This document shows, in pieces, positions 34,089-45,132 of a DNA stretch of 64,000 nt. Each line of letters begins with the position of its first letter. Positions within the stretch are counted from its first letter, which is position 1. The notes under the pieces were generated by a model. It made no database searches and had not been told where the DNA came from. It saw only the letters and a program-made list of their open reading frames with translations. Location: the NCBI GenBank assembly GCA_025526995.1, contig JAHLKG010000001.1, positions 558,001 to 622,000 on the forward strand, written 5' to 3'. This DNA is from Powellomyces hirtus (lineage: Eukaryota > Chytridiomycota > Chytridiomycetes > Spizellomycetales > Powellomycetaceae). The translations under genes and the position numbers were made by a program.

Positions 34089-34428
34089 TTCGGAAAAAGA
34101 AAGGTCTGGCAACCCTCCACGATTCAGAGTCGGAAGTGGAGAGACTCAGTCTGGCTTGCGACGCCCAACAAATGAACACAAAAGGACACAAATACACTCA
34201 TGGTGCAGCACAAACTTAGGAGTGTGACACAGATCCTGATGACCAAAGCTGCTTCGACACTTGACAGATGCATAAATCTGCTGAGGCTGCCTGAGATGCA
34301 CATCGTTTACTCGAATAAACCTCATTTCTGAACACACGTATACCTCACGTTATCCAAGACTGTAATTCCAAGTTAATACGTACTGTTTAATATCATTCCT
34401 GTCATCATTCCCTAGTCTCCCTGCAAAA
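34089..34428. other. gap without recognised gene
   Basis: About 340 bp upstream of the small membrane-protein gene. It presumably contains that gene's promoter. No other signal was seen. Confidence 0.35.
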
Positions 34429-34892
34429 ATGGACACTGTAGGCCATGTACTGACCATGTTGGTAAGTTTTTCTGACTACCACGCCTGAAAGCTTATCGCA
34501 AATGAGAGTCTAATATTTGATTGCAGTTCGTTTTGTTTTTTGTTGCCATGCTCGCGCGAATGGTCCTGATTCAATACCGAGCGAGTGGCGAACCTGGCTC
34601 AGAGGTGATACTACTCTTTCCTGGAGTTCGCGCTTTTCAAGGAATGCATATTATTGCTGCAAACTCTCGGGACGTCACCGTCGAAGTCGAAGAACTCCCG
34701 GCATATACGCCCCCGCCTTCCATCCACGACGGCGATTGTCACAGCGAACGTCCACCATCATTCGCATCTCATCATATTGACATCCAACCATCCTATGAGG
34801 TTCTTGCAGTTCCACCAGATGCACCCGCTACCTCCGACCCTCCTCATCCACCGCCAACATCCTTGGTGACAACATCCTATCGTAATCTATAG
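34429..34892 (+). CDS. Small single-pass membrane protein with LPxY motif, unknown family
   Basis: Exon 1 (34429-34461, MDTVGHVLTML) joins exon 2 (34527-34892) through a clean GTAAGT..TTGCAG intron that lies inside the transmembrane segment. Together they give 132 residues. The N-terminus is hydrophobic (FVLFFVAMLARMVLI), with no cleavage signal, so it is probably a signal anchor. The rest is cytosolic-type, acidic and Pro-rich. It contains LPAY within VEELPAYTPPPS and a second candidate, QPSYEVL. LPxY and PPxY are docking motifs for WW domains of Rsp5/Nedd4 ubiquitin ligases. No family is recognised. The next gene downstream on the same strand encodes a WW-like domain. Confidence 0.6.
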
Positions 34893-35034
34893 GGATGCCG
34901 CACGCCTCCCCGAGCGCCTCGCCACTGCTGCGCAGCTGTTGTGCAAGCCACATGGCACTCGAGCCGCATTCTAGCCAAGCGCGTTTAGCAAAGCAACTCC
35001 GCACTACCTGTCAATTTTAAACCCGAGGGCAAAA

Positions 35035-36036
35035 ATGGAATACCGGCAGCGTCCAAATCTCGTATTTCCATCAAATGTATCTAGACAACAAACAATTTCT
35101 GTCCCATTGCTGTCGTCGGGATCCCTGCCAAGAATCCCCGGCACTCGAGCAAATGGATCGTTCAGGGCAAAGAGCAGCTCATATTACGTACCCCAAAGCC
35201 TTTACAAGAGCAATGGCAGCATTCCTTTTAACATAATCAACACCAGAACACATGCACCTCCCTCTGCAGAGAGCGTGATTGATCTCGAAGTCCTACCGGA
35301 GAATGTCACAGCGCACAGCTGGAAGGATCACGACAACTTTGTTTACTTTGCGGATTGGAAGACGAAACGCTGTTCATGGGTGGACCCGCGAACCTTGCCG
35401 GATTACAATCAGCACGCGCATCGGATTCAGGATGTAACTGATGCGTCAGCATCGAGCATAGCGCTCTACGAGAATTGGGCCAGCGACCCTGCGATACGTC
35501 CTGTTGACCACCGTACGGATGCTTACAAGACTGCAATCGAGATGTCGGAAGAATACAAGGCTGCCATGGAGGAGACGGAAGAGAAAATCCGAGACATCAG
35601 GAGGGAATACGGTTTGCCGACATCGAGATTTGGGCTCCATGACAATCACACTGATGGCTTTGCGGTGCCGGCTACTGGGGCATCCCTGCGGGAATTCAAG
35701 TCTGAAATCGAGAAGACAGAAGAAGAAATTCGACAACTCAGATCGGGAAGTGGGTTGGACATTGGAGGCGTGAATGCGATAGAAAAGGGGGAAACTGTCA
35801 TTCGAAAGATCAGGAGGGAACTCGCTCTGGACATTGACGATTCTCATGCAACAACGGATCCTTCCGCACAGCTGGCACTTCTAGACGAACAGGAAGCCGC
35901 GCTACTCAAGCGCGAAAACAGTATGTTGGCCGCAGACTTGCAAGCATATCGCCAGCAATTAGCCCTCCTGATGGAAATCAACGCGGCTCTCGATGCAAAA
36001 GAACAAAAATGGCTGAATCTCGGCCACCAAATGTGA
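35035..36036 (+). CDS. WW-like domain and coiled-coil protein of unknown function
   Basis: A single exon encodes 333 residues. Residues 1-80 are Ser-rich and disordered (MEYRQRPNLVFPSN). At about 86-120 lies a WW-like fold: LPENVTAHSW followed by VYFADWKTKRCSWVDPR. The second Trp and WxxP are canonical, but the first Trp position holds Val and the first loop is about two residues longer. The C-terminal half has two related helical units (AMEETEEKIRDIRREYGL and EIEKTEEEIRQLRSGSGL), a third partial copy (KGETVIRKIRRELALDI) and a final coiled coil to residue 333. No orthologue is recognised. The gene begins 142 bp after the LPxY membrane-protein gene on the same strand. Confidence 0.72.
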   Translation: MEYRQRPNLVFPSNVSRQQTISVPLLSSGSLPRIPGTRANGSFRAKSSSYYVPQSLYKSNGSIPFNIINTRTHAPPSAESVIDLEVLPENVTAHSWKDHDNFVYFADWKTKRCSWVDPRTLPDYNQHAHRIQDVTDASASSIALYENWASDPAIRPVDHRTDAYKTAIEMSEEYKAAMEETEEKIRDIRREYGLPTSRFGLHDNHTDGFAVPATGASLREFKSEIEKTEEEIRQLRSGSGLDIGGVNAIEKGETVIRKIRRELALDIDDSHATTDPSAQLALLDEQEAALLKRENSMLAADLQAYRQQLALLMEINAALDAKEQKWLNLGHQM

Positions 36037-36164
36037 TTAGGTAGTATAGCAATGCTTTGTATTCTTGAGTTTCGAATAGCCATTTCTACGATATGCTATA
36101 TGACACTACACTTGGGAGGACAAAACCTGTCAATACTCGTCTCGTGTTCTCCGCGAAGATGTCA

Positions 36165-38570
36165 TTAGTCTTCATGCATGTACTCGTGAACAATCGCTGC
36201 TCCGAATGCGCCTCCCACCCCGCACCAGGAAGTCGAGATCTGTACCAAAGAGAGAGTCTAGTGTTCAGATACAAGGAAGCAAAGCGGTCAATGCTTACCA
36301 TGTAAGGGAGATGAGGGTGCCATGAGCAATCGCGTGTGACCTATCAAAGGAGATGGGATGCTCGTTACAATACAACGGTACAAGACATCGAAAAATGGAG
36401 GAGTCCTAGACGTACATTACTGACCATCAGCCTCCTGGGCCGAAGGAAATCAAATATCGTATCATCAGACAGTTGCGTGTTTGCAAACGAGGTGTCTGAC
36501 AATGCCTCTCCTGTATTCAACTCGCGTATGACTTCGCCCTCCATATTCCACACTCGCACTTTTCCGTCAGCCGACCCTCCGTAGACGAATCTGCGGAGCG
36601 ATTTGCGGTCAATTTACAAGTCAAAAATGAGGTGTGGAGAAAAGCCCCACTCACTGCTGCCCAGTACTGTGAGCCGGGGAAAAGTGACACCGTATGAGCG
36701 TCTTCAGCACTGCGCAGGAACTCTTAGCTAAACCGCAGTTGTTGCATATTCTCTGTATGCGATCCTTTACCGCTGTGGCCCACGAAAGTTTGTACTGAAT
36801 TATCGCGAGGGTGACGGAAATTGCGAGGTCCAGGATACCTCCCTATCCGATAGTCCCACTCTTCTCTGTTTTTACAAACGTGAGACGAAGGACGGTAAAA
36901 TCAATGCGACACTAAGTAAACTTGCTCGCATACCTGAAGTATCCCGGTTCGAGTGTCTCGTCCCCGACAAACTGATTGTACTCCATACACTTGCGGAGAT
37001 CCCTGCAAGTCTCTTTGAGCCCCGGGTCGAAACAAGGATCACCAAGGCATAGCTTGTTGAATCCTCACCACATTTTCATCTGTTGATCTTTCCCATTACT
37101 GAGAGCGAAACGTCCGTCATTTTTCGAATCCAAGTAGGTGACTCCCTCGGTATGGCCGACAAACACACCAGCTGGATGTGAGTTCCGACCCAAAGATCTT
37201 CTGTCCCAGATTTTCACAAACGAATCATCCTATGCATGCCATCTATCAGTATCTCTCGCGGCAACTCATTCAGCACTATTGACGACTAGTACCGAAGCGG
37301 AGTACAAAATGTGGGAAGAGCTTGCATCCGCAAAGCAAACGGCGTTGACGTCATCGGCATGGCCCGGAATCTGATGCAGAACGTTGCGAGTCTCAATGTC
37401 ATAGACATATAGACATGAATTGCTGGCACCCGCCACAATTTCTCGACCATCCCCGGAAAATCGAATTGACCAAATCTAAGGTGACATTCTCAGACGCAGT
37501 GGACGGACAATTCCGAAAGAGAACTGCAAACGAACCCCAAATTCCCGCTCATCATCATCCTGATCAAAATCAAGTGCTGTTTGTCGACGTTCTTCGTCTT
37601 CGCCAAGATCTGCGGAGGTTATGTATACTTGGGGCGTGATGGACGAGTATATGATGTTCCTGAAGGTTGGCAGTCAGAAATCGAGAAACTGACTGCTGGA
37701 GTCGCAGTGTCGTCGCAAGACTGTACCTGTTATCTGGCGAAAGGGCGCAATCTTATGGGCAGGCCACGAAGGAACCACATCAGTGACTTGCTTCGTTTGG
37801 CTTTGAATAGGGTCATGCTTAACCTGTAATTGTCCATCTTCCAATTTCGCCTTGAATTGACACTTTGGGTTGAATGTTTGCGGGATCAGATGTATCGTAG
37901 AGGTGAACTTGGAAGTCTTGCGTGCATAAGTAGAAGAAATTGCCATCCTCTGTGTGTTTAATCTCGTGAGTGACTGCTACGTCCGCCCAGCAGGACGTTA
38001 CCATCTGACCTGAGAATTGACCAGAGTACGCCCGGGCACCATATTTGTCCATAACCTTCTTGGTTCCGTTCGGTATTATTTGCTAACAGAATGACTAGCA
38101 TATTCAGTCCCTGTTCGAAACTCCGAATAGATAGGTTGTCACACCTTGGCCATCGGTACTGTCGAGTGGGATCTAAATGGTCCCAGTTCTCGCTCCATCA
38201 GCAGTCCATACACCGAGCGTCTCCTCGATTTGGTAGCGTGCTCGCTTATGCCCTCCCCTTTGTCTCGACTGGGCCGCCGCTCATTCTTCTCTCCAATGCA
38301 CTCTTCCGTCAACGCATGAGCCCGCTTGTTCGGGTTTGTTCGAGTTTCATCCATCATCCCAAAGAAGAATTGAAACGCATCGCTGCCCCGCTCAAGCTCC
38401 TCCATTTCCTCCGCGTCAAGAGCAGCTTGTTCAAAGTCAAAGTCCTCGTCATCCTCTTCCTCATAATCTTCGAAATCGCCATCCCCGTCGGAGTCTTCAT
38501 CAACCCATTCAGCGTCGTCATTGTAATCGTCCTCGTCGCTTTGATGCTCATAATCATCCAGGCGAGCCAT
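36165..38570 (-). CDS. DCAF11/WDR23-like WD40 protein (CUL4-DDB1 substrate receptor type)
   Basis: Many exons encode a WD40 propeller. The ATG at 38570 begins MARLDDYEHQSDEDD, and a long acidic region follows. Family landmarks are MDKYGARAYSGQFSGQMV (as in the DCAF11 segment ahead of the propeller), the WD repeat around LWDRRSLGRNSHPAGVFVGH ending in GVTYLDSKND, then FVYGGSADGKVRVWNMEGE near 36560. The last exon, reached by the GTAAGC..ACAG intron near 36250-36300, reads ISTSWCGVGGAFGAAIVH and ends MHED at 36165. In animals and plants these proteins present substrates to CUL4-DDB1 ubiquitin ligase. The middle exons were not all resolved by eye. Confidence 0.75.
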
Positions 38571-39149
38571 GAGTATCTTCTTCTTAGGTTCTGCGTCGAG
38601 AATTGGTATTTTTGGGTAGGCTGTCAACTACATGGAGCGGAAAATGCTTGAGCGTCAGACAAGGAACGCGTACGCGTCACGAGCTGCACCACATCACTGA
38701 TTCGACAGGTCTGCAGGTAGGTAGTTGCGCAAAGCAAGTCATCAAAAATTGCAGCGTTGAGATATCGATAAACGGCCCTGCGCATGTGCAAGAACCGGAG
38801 ACGATAACAACAGATGATCCCATGGAAAGATGCTTCGATATCAGAATCTTGTCCTGAACTCCGTTTTCATGTATCGCAACTATCTATCATGTTCTTTCTT
38901 CTTCGAGACTCGAGTTAACCGTGTTGTGCTGCGCAAATGCGATTGACACGTGACCTCGGACACGTCCGCTCGCGTCGCGCTGCAAATCATCACCCCCCTC
39001 ACCCCCCTCACACTGCACCCATCCTCTCCCACCATTGGTTTCCACCCTTACCTGAACATCTGCATTTGTCCGCTTGAAACCGTGTTTCCACGCCTGTCGC
39101 AGTTGCAGGATTTGGAGAACTGGTAGAAATTCCGGTCATAGCGTCGAGT
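38571..39149. other. divergent intergenic region
   Basis: These 579 bp separate the DCAF11-like gene and the coiled-coil gene. A duplicated ctcacccccctca-like stretch at about 38990-39012 is the only visible feature. Presumed promoters and leaders. Confidence 0.35.
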
Positions 39150-41122
39150 ATGTTCAGCATGACCGCTGAGGGCGAACAGAATGTTCCCACTGACGCTTTT
39201 GCTTTTTACCCCCAGACCTTCAATATGTTTCCTCGAGCGTCGCGCTTTGTTGGTATGGAGCTTAGCAACTCTCAAATCCAGGCGAAGAGAACTGACTGAA
39301 ATCTTCGCAGATCCCGGCACGCCCGGCTCTCCAGTCTCTTCAAGCCCTAATAAGCGCGGATCGGCTACTCCCAAGTTCCGCACGCCGCAAAAAGGTGCGC
39401 TAGCCCGGGCTGAGGATTGTGTTTAAGTTTGCAGGAAGCTTTATACTCTTCCTCTGTCTCTGGCCCAGCTCGTTCTGTAGTTGATTTGCGGCGCCCGCAT
39501 ACCCCGGAGCAACAAAACATTCTATCACGCATTGGCACTCCCATCAGCAGGACGGAGGGCGATTGCGAGAAGGACACTGATCGCCCAGCATTAATCGGCA
39601 ATGAAAACGACATCGTTGAACGCAAGGTAGGTTCACATCATTGCTGTGGCATGGGTTGGACAAGCGGCAAACTTCAACACGTGTACATCAGCTGCGCGAC
39701 CTCCAAAAGCAGAAGGTGGAATTGGAGCATCAGAGTCATGCTAAGACCAAGCAGGCAGAACTGCTTGAACACCAGCTCCGACAACGCGAGGTGAGCTTCT
39801 ACGGTTTGCCCAATGTTGTCTTACACGTCATCTGCAAACCATCGAAAACGTTTACTGACGTTCGGTCGGCTGGCTTGTTACAGGACAAGATCCGTATCTT
39901 GACAATTGACAACTCTACTCTCAGCGGGAAGCTTGTGGCCCTCGAAGACAAGCTCAAGGCGGAACGCAAGAAAGAGTCAGCTCAGGCCTCACAGATAGCA
40001 ATCATGAACGCGCGGATCAAAGATCTCGAAAAGACGTGCGCAAAGCTGCAAGCTGGGGTGAGATTAGCCTGCATAAGTGAAACTATTTGGGCCACACCGA
40101 GATGGTTGAAACTAATCCACAGACTTCAACACTCGTCTCAGATGGAACAGTCTCGACACACGAAAGAAAACGAGCCTCCTTCGCGCGGCACGCCAAACAA
40201 AAACGCCACGGTGCACGAAACTCCATCTCATCTCCGCGACCAGATAGCCAAACTCGAAAAACAGCAACGGCACCATAATGCTACTTTGCGTGATGAGCAG
40301 CGGAAGCATGCGCTCGAAAAACGAAACCTTCAACAACAAATTGCTAGCCTCCGAAATGTTCCTGGGAATGAGCAGAAGCGCCTGACTGACACCTTGAGTG
40401 AAGAACGTAGCAGGTGGGAAGCCGAGATGGAAAGTCTACGCAAGATGCTGGCCGAAGCCACGGGATCGACTTCTATGATTCACAAACGGAGTGAAGGTCG
40501 CGGAAGCGAAGAAATGTCCAACTCGATGGACGACATTCATACGCATGACACGATGTCTGAGTTTCCGTCGGGTCCAAATCAAAACCCATTCGCGAGCTTC
40601 ATCACAGAGGATGGAAATGGAGCGGACCGCCGGCTTTCCGGCTTCTCAATCATGTCAGAAGCATTCTCATACAAGACTGATGATGACAACATCAGCACAT
40701 GCGTACGTGTGATTGGAAGGCGAATTGGGAAACGAGAACGTCTTCAAATCTTTGATGTTCTTGCCTATCTCTCATAGACGCTCGAGAATGTGTCGCTCGC
40801 GATTCCTAGCCTTCATCGGGCTATTCGCGGATCTACAACTCCGCCCTCCGCCGGGCATCTTAAGTACTCCAAAAACGACTTGCTCCTGATTCGCAAAAAG
40901 ACATCATCGGACACATGGGTTGCAGAAATGTCTGGGAAGTTAGGCCTGGTCCTAGCAAAAGACATGGAGGATTGTGTGTCGGAGGGGCGCAAGTTTGAGG
41001 ATGCGAGCATGGATACCGTATGTACACATTCCGTCGTGGATTATCACATCTCAGCCCTCCGCCCCTCCGCTCACCGTCTCTTTCTCATTTAGCTGCCCAC
41101 TGCGACTCCCACAGTGGCATAG
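39150..41122 (+). CDS. Coiled-coil protein of unknown function
   Basis: About seven exons. The likely start is the ATG at 39150 (MFSMTAEGEQNVPTDAF). The next exon has DPGTPGSPVSSSPNKRGS, then EALYSSSVSGPARS with RRPHTPEQQNILSRIG, typical of Cdk-type phosphorylation sites. Long coiled coils follow (VHQLRDLQKQKVELEHQ, TLSGKLVALEDKLKAE, LRDQIAKLEKQQRHHNATL, EKRNLQQQIASLRN). The C-terminal part has ENVSLAIPSLHRAIRG and ends LPTATPTVA at 41122. The join between the second and third exons does not keep frame with the donor I can see (near 39394), so an exon boundary is wrong or a base is off. A spindle or cell-cycle scaffold is possible but not shown. Confidence 0.6.
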
Positions 41123-41414
41123 AATGTACCTGCACAGGTGAAAATTCCATGACAAGCCATGGGAAACATGATTAGCATCATAGGAACGCTAGTGTAATTA
41201 GATGTTTGTAAATAAATAGCGTGGCATTCATGTCGGCATTGACAGGCGTGGCGAATGTTCTACGCGCATCCTGAATCTAGCACACGTGCGACATGACAGC
41301 AACATGCACGATTCTCTTCAACATTCAAGCTCCCGTCATTCTCCTCCCCAGCCAGACAACATATAGGATCATCTCGTTGATAGTCCTCTTCATAATCAGG
41401 ACAGCTGAGTCACG

Positions 41415-42145
41415 ATGTCTAAAATACAGCGCATCAACGGTGGCAGTCCGACGCCTGAAAGCGAAGCCAGCTCCGAACTTCCCGTTTACTCGACGAGTGG
41501 CTTCTTTTCCTTCCTGAAAGCCTGGAACCCCTCTGGAGAAAGCAGACGGCGGGACAAAGGGAAGGGTCCCGCCGTCGGAGCACCGATACCGCCAAACCCG
41601 AAAGTCTTTTTCGCGAATGAGCGGACGTTCCTCTCGTGGATGAATTGTAAGTGTTAGATTCTGGAGACCATGTGGGCTGCCCAGGGGAGGCGGTCTGGCC
41701 TAGCTCACCTTTGTTGCACTCTTTTGGGTCCTCCCATTTCCAAAATCTGAGTTGCAATTGTTTCACTTTAGCCATTTTATTCATCCTTCTCAATTTCCCG
41801 CTACCCGTACAGTGTGCGTGATTATAGGTGGTCTTGCTGTGGGACTGCTCAACTTTGGTGACCGCGTGGGGCAAATTGCGGGCCTGATTTTCGGGCTGAT
41901 AGCCATCGTGCTGATGTTCTACGCTCTGGTGCAATTTTGGTCTAGAGCCGACCGCCTTCAGGAGAAAGGTTTGTCATCTTGGTCTCCAGCGACGAATCAA
42001 CTAGCGTTCCTGAACCTTGATACTTTTCTCAGAAAAAGGCAATCGTTTCGAAGACATGAGTGGATCTCTGATACTTGTCAGCGTCATATTTCTCGGCGTG
42101 GGAATCAACTTCGGCCTGCGGTTCATGTCCGGCGACAAGCTCTAA
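41415..42145 (+). CDS. VTC1: Vacuolar transporter chaperone 1 (DUF202 membrane protein)
   Basis: VTC1 is the small membrane subunit of the complex that makes polyphosphate and moves it into the vacuole. The ATG at 41415 begins MSKIQRINGGSPTPESEA. The family motif PKVFFANERTFLSWMN leads into TM1 (CVIIGGLAVGLLNFGDRVGQ) across a GTAAGTG..GTACAG intron, TM2 (LIFGLIAIVLMFYALVQFW) and, after a second intron, TM3 (LILVSVIFLGVGINFGLRF). It ends MSGDKL at 42145. The N-terminal cytosolic extension of about 65 residues is longer than in yeast Vtc1 and includes an LPVY tetrapeptide. Confidence 0.87.
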
Positions 42146-42746
42146 ATTGCGCGTCGGACGTAGTAAGATTCGCCTCTCATCCCTCGGCTGGGCGCTTTCT
42201 GAATTCTTTTGCATTGTACCATAGTTTTCAATTCATTCATTCGCACTAGTCATTGAACATTTCGCCGCCCCATCAAAAAACGTATGGATTGCAGTGCCAA
42301 AACTTTTGGTGCTTTCGGATTCAGGGACATGGGTGGCTAAGACTATAGTTTACTTGGATGAATAATTCTGAAGAGCCTCGTAAGTCGCGCATTAGGGCGA
42401 CCACCGAATCAACTGTGCGAATCCATTCCCGGCGAGCACTAAATAGTCTGAAACTATGAACAACATAACGTGCACTTCTATCGCAGCAGAGCATGCTGTG
42501 CGGCGCTATTGAAATGTCCACAGAAGTGTGTGCAGATAGGTCTAAGGACGACCCACGTATGTACACTTCATACGTCGAATTGCTTGACCGAAGATGTGGA
42601 CTGTTTGCTTACGTGACCGATCGCGAAGGATCGAGTGTCTAGTCCGGAACGCGTCTGGCGTGTTCACTAAGTTGGTTGAAAAGTGCAAGAGGTAGTATTC
42701 GATATTCATATTCCACCACAACTAAGTACAGGGTTTCCCTTTGCCA
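42146..42746. other. intergenic region between convergent VTC1 and ERG4 genes
   Basis: A 601 bp stretch between two 3' ends, long for this window. It includes an 81-codon minus-strand frame (42321-42566) with no family resemblance. No tRNA or repeat was seen. Confidence 0.4.
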
Positions 42747-44454
42747 TTAATAGACGTATGGGATGAAGATATAGGGCACCTTCTCGCAATATACCTCCCA
42801 GTCCCTCCCATACTTTCGACTGCATCTCTCCATATCTCGGCTGACACGATGGACCAGCACTCCTGCAAAAAAGAATGGATAGAAGTATGGCACGAACGAA
42901 TCAAAACCGCAAATGAGGCCCCAACTCAATGCCATCCCAAGATCAGCGCTGTAATGGATTTTTCTGGCCCAGGACCACCACCCGTCGACCAACAGCAAGC
43001 TTCCATGGCTGGTCGTGATGTATTCCGGATCACTGAGCGTGCCCCATGGCAATTGCGGAAATGTCCTTCTGGGAACGTACGTCCCGGCTTGCGACATGCG
43101 GAAGCGGTTCTTTTGCGAATTTGCCGTGTCCCATATGTAATATGATCCCAGAAGGAGAGTGAATTCGAACACCAGGAATGCCGGATGATGGTGGAGCGAT
43201 CGGCCGGTTTCACTTTTCAGCAAATAGATGCTAGAGTAACAGTACGTGAAAGGCACTCCTGACTGGAACAGAAATATGGGTGAGGGGACTATCAAGACGT
43301 AAGACATCTCGCAAATGACATCCACGCATTTACCATGTTCCAGAAAATTAACATAAAGCCCCATCTGCGAATGTTAGAGCAAGATTAGATTGCTAGTCGG
43401 ATGGTCCCAAAGAAGAATCGTGCGTACTTTTCGTAAAAGATATCCCAAGTGGTGGGAATACACTCCTCGCCTTTCATGCAAGCGTTTACATAGAGAAGAT
43501 GAGCCAGCACCATGAACAAGACTTCTGGTCGGATGTTGCCCGTGCTTTCCAGCTCTTTCAACGCACTTGAGACAGTTATGAAGAACAACAGTACCCAGGG
43601 TATCCGGATCTCGGCCCATATTTTGAGATCCACATTCCCAATCCGAGGGTTCAATACTGCGCCCATGAACATGTCGTACATGATTGAACCGGACATGCGG
43701 TGAGTGCTGCCAGATGAGACACCGTAAACGTATACGGCAATCGTGATCGCGAATCCGGTAATAATCGACACCGTCATGATGGGGCCAAAATTGTCGATGA
43801 TCCCTGAGAGAGGGAGCACATTTGTAAAGTGCAAGATAGCACTGTAATGTATCGAGTATCAGAGCTGTGTTCCGCGTACAGAGATGGCTGATCTTACCTC
43901 GCGGCGAGGGTCGCGTACCAGCACGCAACGCCATTGCACAAGTAGTCAAGTTGCTTGAAACCAAGACTAGGAACTGGCATGCCCTTTACGATGGGACCGG
44001 GCATGGAGGCAGCAAGCACAAACTGCAGAACAGTGAACGACACATACGTCACCACTGAGAACACGTTTGGAGCCGCATGCGTGGTCACCAATCTGCCCAT
44101 TTCTTGGAGCCAATCTCCAATTTCATCAAGCGAAGTTGGATGCGCCAAGTGCCCATCATTGAACTCGATGCAGATCCAAAAATAGTACATGATCGTCGGG
44201 AAGAAGACCATCATGAAGGTAACGCCTGGTAAAAATCGCACGAGTCAGGTCGTGGCACAGATTCTGAAGAAGCCGCTGTAAAAATACTGACCTATTGGTC
44301 CGCCGAATTCTAGTTGTACTTCTCGGTCTACGTGCATATCAATCGGTTTGTTCACATTGTCGAATGTTCCCCAGTTTCTTTCATCTTGCTGCCGAGAGTT
44401 GGCAAGCAAAGGATCTTCCTCTCTGATCTCATCCAGATCGTGCGGGGGCGGCAT
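42747..44454 (-). CDS. ERG4: Delta(24(24(1)))-sterol reductase
   Basis: ERG4 catalyses the last step of ergosterol synthesis in the ER. The translation carries many hydrophobic segments plus the family signatures LNPRIGNVDLKIWAEIRIPW, LLLVDGWWSWARKIHYSADL and ALSWGLICGFDSFVPYFYP. It ends CSRKYGRDWEVYC then VPYIFIPYVY at 42747. Four introns split it. No ATG opens the longest frame: it begins with TTG at 44610, just after an in-frame stop at about 44620-44630, and runs through a proline stretch encoded by an 18-nt G tract. I therefore take the ATG at 44454 (MPPPHDLDEIREEDPLL) or an unseen upstream exon. ERG24 and lamin-B-receptor-type reductases are relatives, but the wording fits ERG4 best. 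Confidence 0.9.
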
Positions 44455-44527
44455 ATTTCCTTTGCTCCAGCTATGAAGGAATTCTGAACTATCTGGGACT
44501 GCGCGTACTAGCTTTCTATTTGAGCGT

Positions 44528-44548
44528 AGGGGGGGGGGGGGGGGGGGA
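44528..44548. repeat. poly-G tract near the ERG4 5' end
   Basis: An almost pure run of about 18-20 G on the + strand. On the minus strand it would encode prolines if translated. Its length may be uncertain because homopolymers sequence poorly. Confidence 0.85.
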
Positions 44549-44610
44549 GGCTCAGGAGAGCCTATACCAAGGTGAGACCGTTTCCCACGCGCCGCGTTTA
44601 ATGCTGACAA

Positions 44611-45132
44611 ATCAGACTTTGGTCACGCTGGGCTCGGCACCCTGCCGTCGATAGGATAGAGAATTGACACTTTTTGCCGGAGAGAGTCTTCCGTAGCGGG
44701 TTTACGTCTTTGCTGGCTCTGATGTCAATTGACCTGAGGTGGAGGGATGTCCTCTCGGCCTGAGAGCGGATGTGTCACTCACTCATGCGGTCACAGCGGT
44801 ACACTCATGCGTGTATGCCTGCGGTCACAGCGGGATAGTTTATGTATACCATTCCATGCTATGTGCAGTCATGAAGCCCATGCGGGAACTTTTGGGATTC
44901 AGTCCTTCCAAGATAGTTTTACTCTCGGTCTGTGAAGCACCGAGGGGAAGCCTGATCTCCTAGGTCCTCGTCGAGTGTCTGGCTGCTCTAACAATCAAGG
45001 TTGCGCATGTTTTACGCGATTTATTGCGCTTACACAACCCTATCCATGGTGTCAAAACGTTCGCCAGTCCAGATTTTACATTTTGCAGTCTTTTATCTAT
45101 TTGTTGTTCTATATATTTCGTTCCAGCTAAGC
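44611..45132. promoter_or_regulatory. divergent promoter between ERG4 and CFAP97, with direct repeats
   Basis: This 522 bp region contains a perfect 14-bp direct repeat, tgcggtcacagcgg, at 44786-44799 and 44820-44833 (34 bp apart). A shorter cactcatgcg element also repeats around the first copy. Such spaced direct repeats could be transcription-factor sites; this is inference. Confidence 0.45.

Noticed and set aside
33901..34227. 108-codon frame overlapping the possible small Pro-rich protein
   Set aside because: It overlaps the other frame for most of its length, has no family resemblance, and composition does not favour it.
42321..42566. 81-codon minus-strand frame between VTC1 and ERG4
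   Set aside because: No family resemblance and no clear splice or promoter context; probably chance within 3' flanks.
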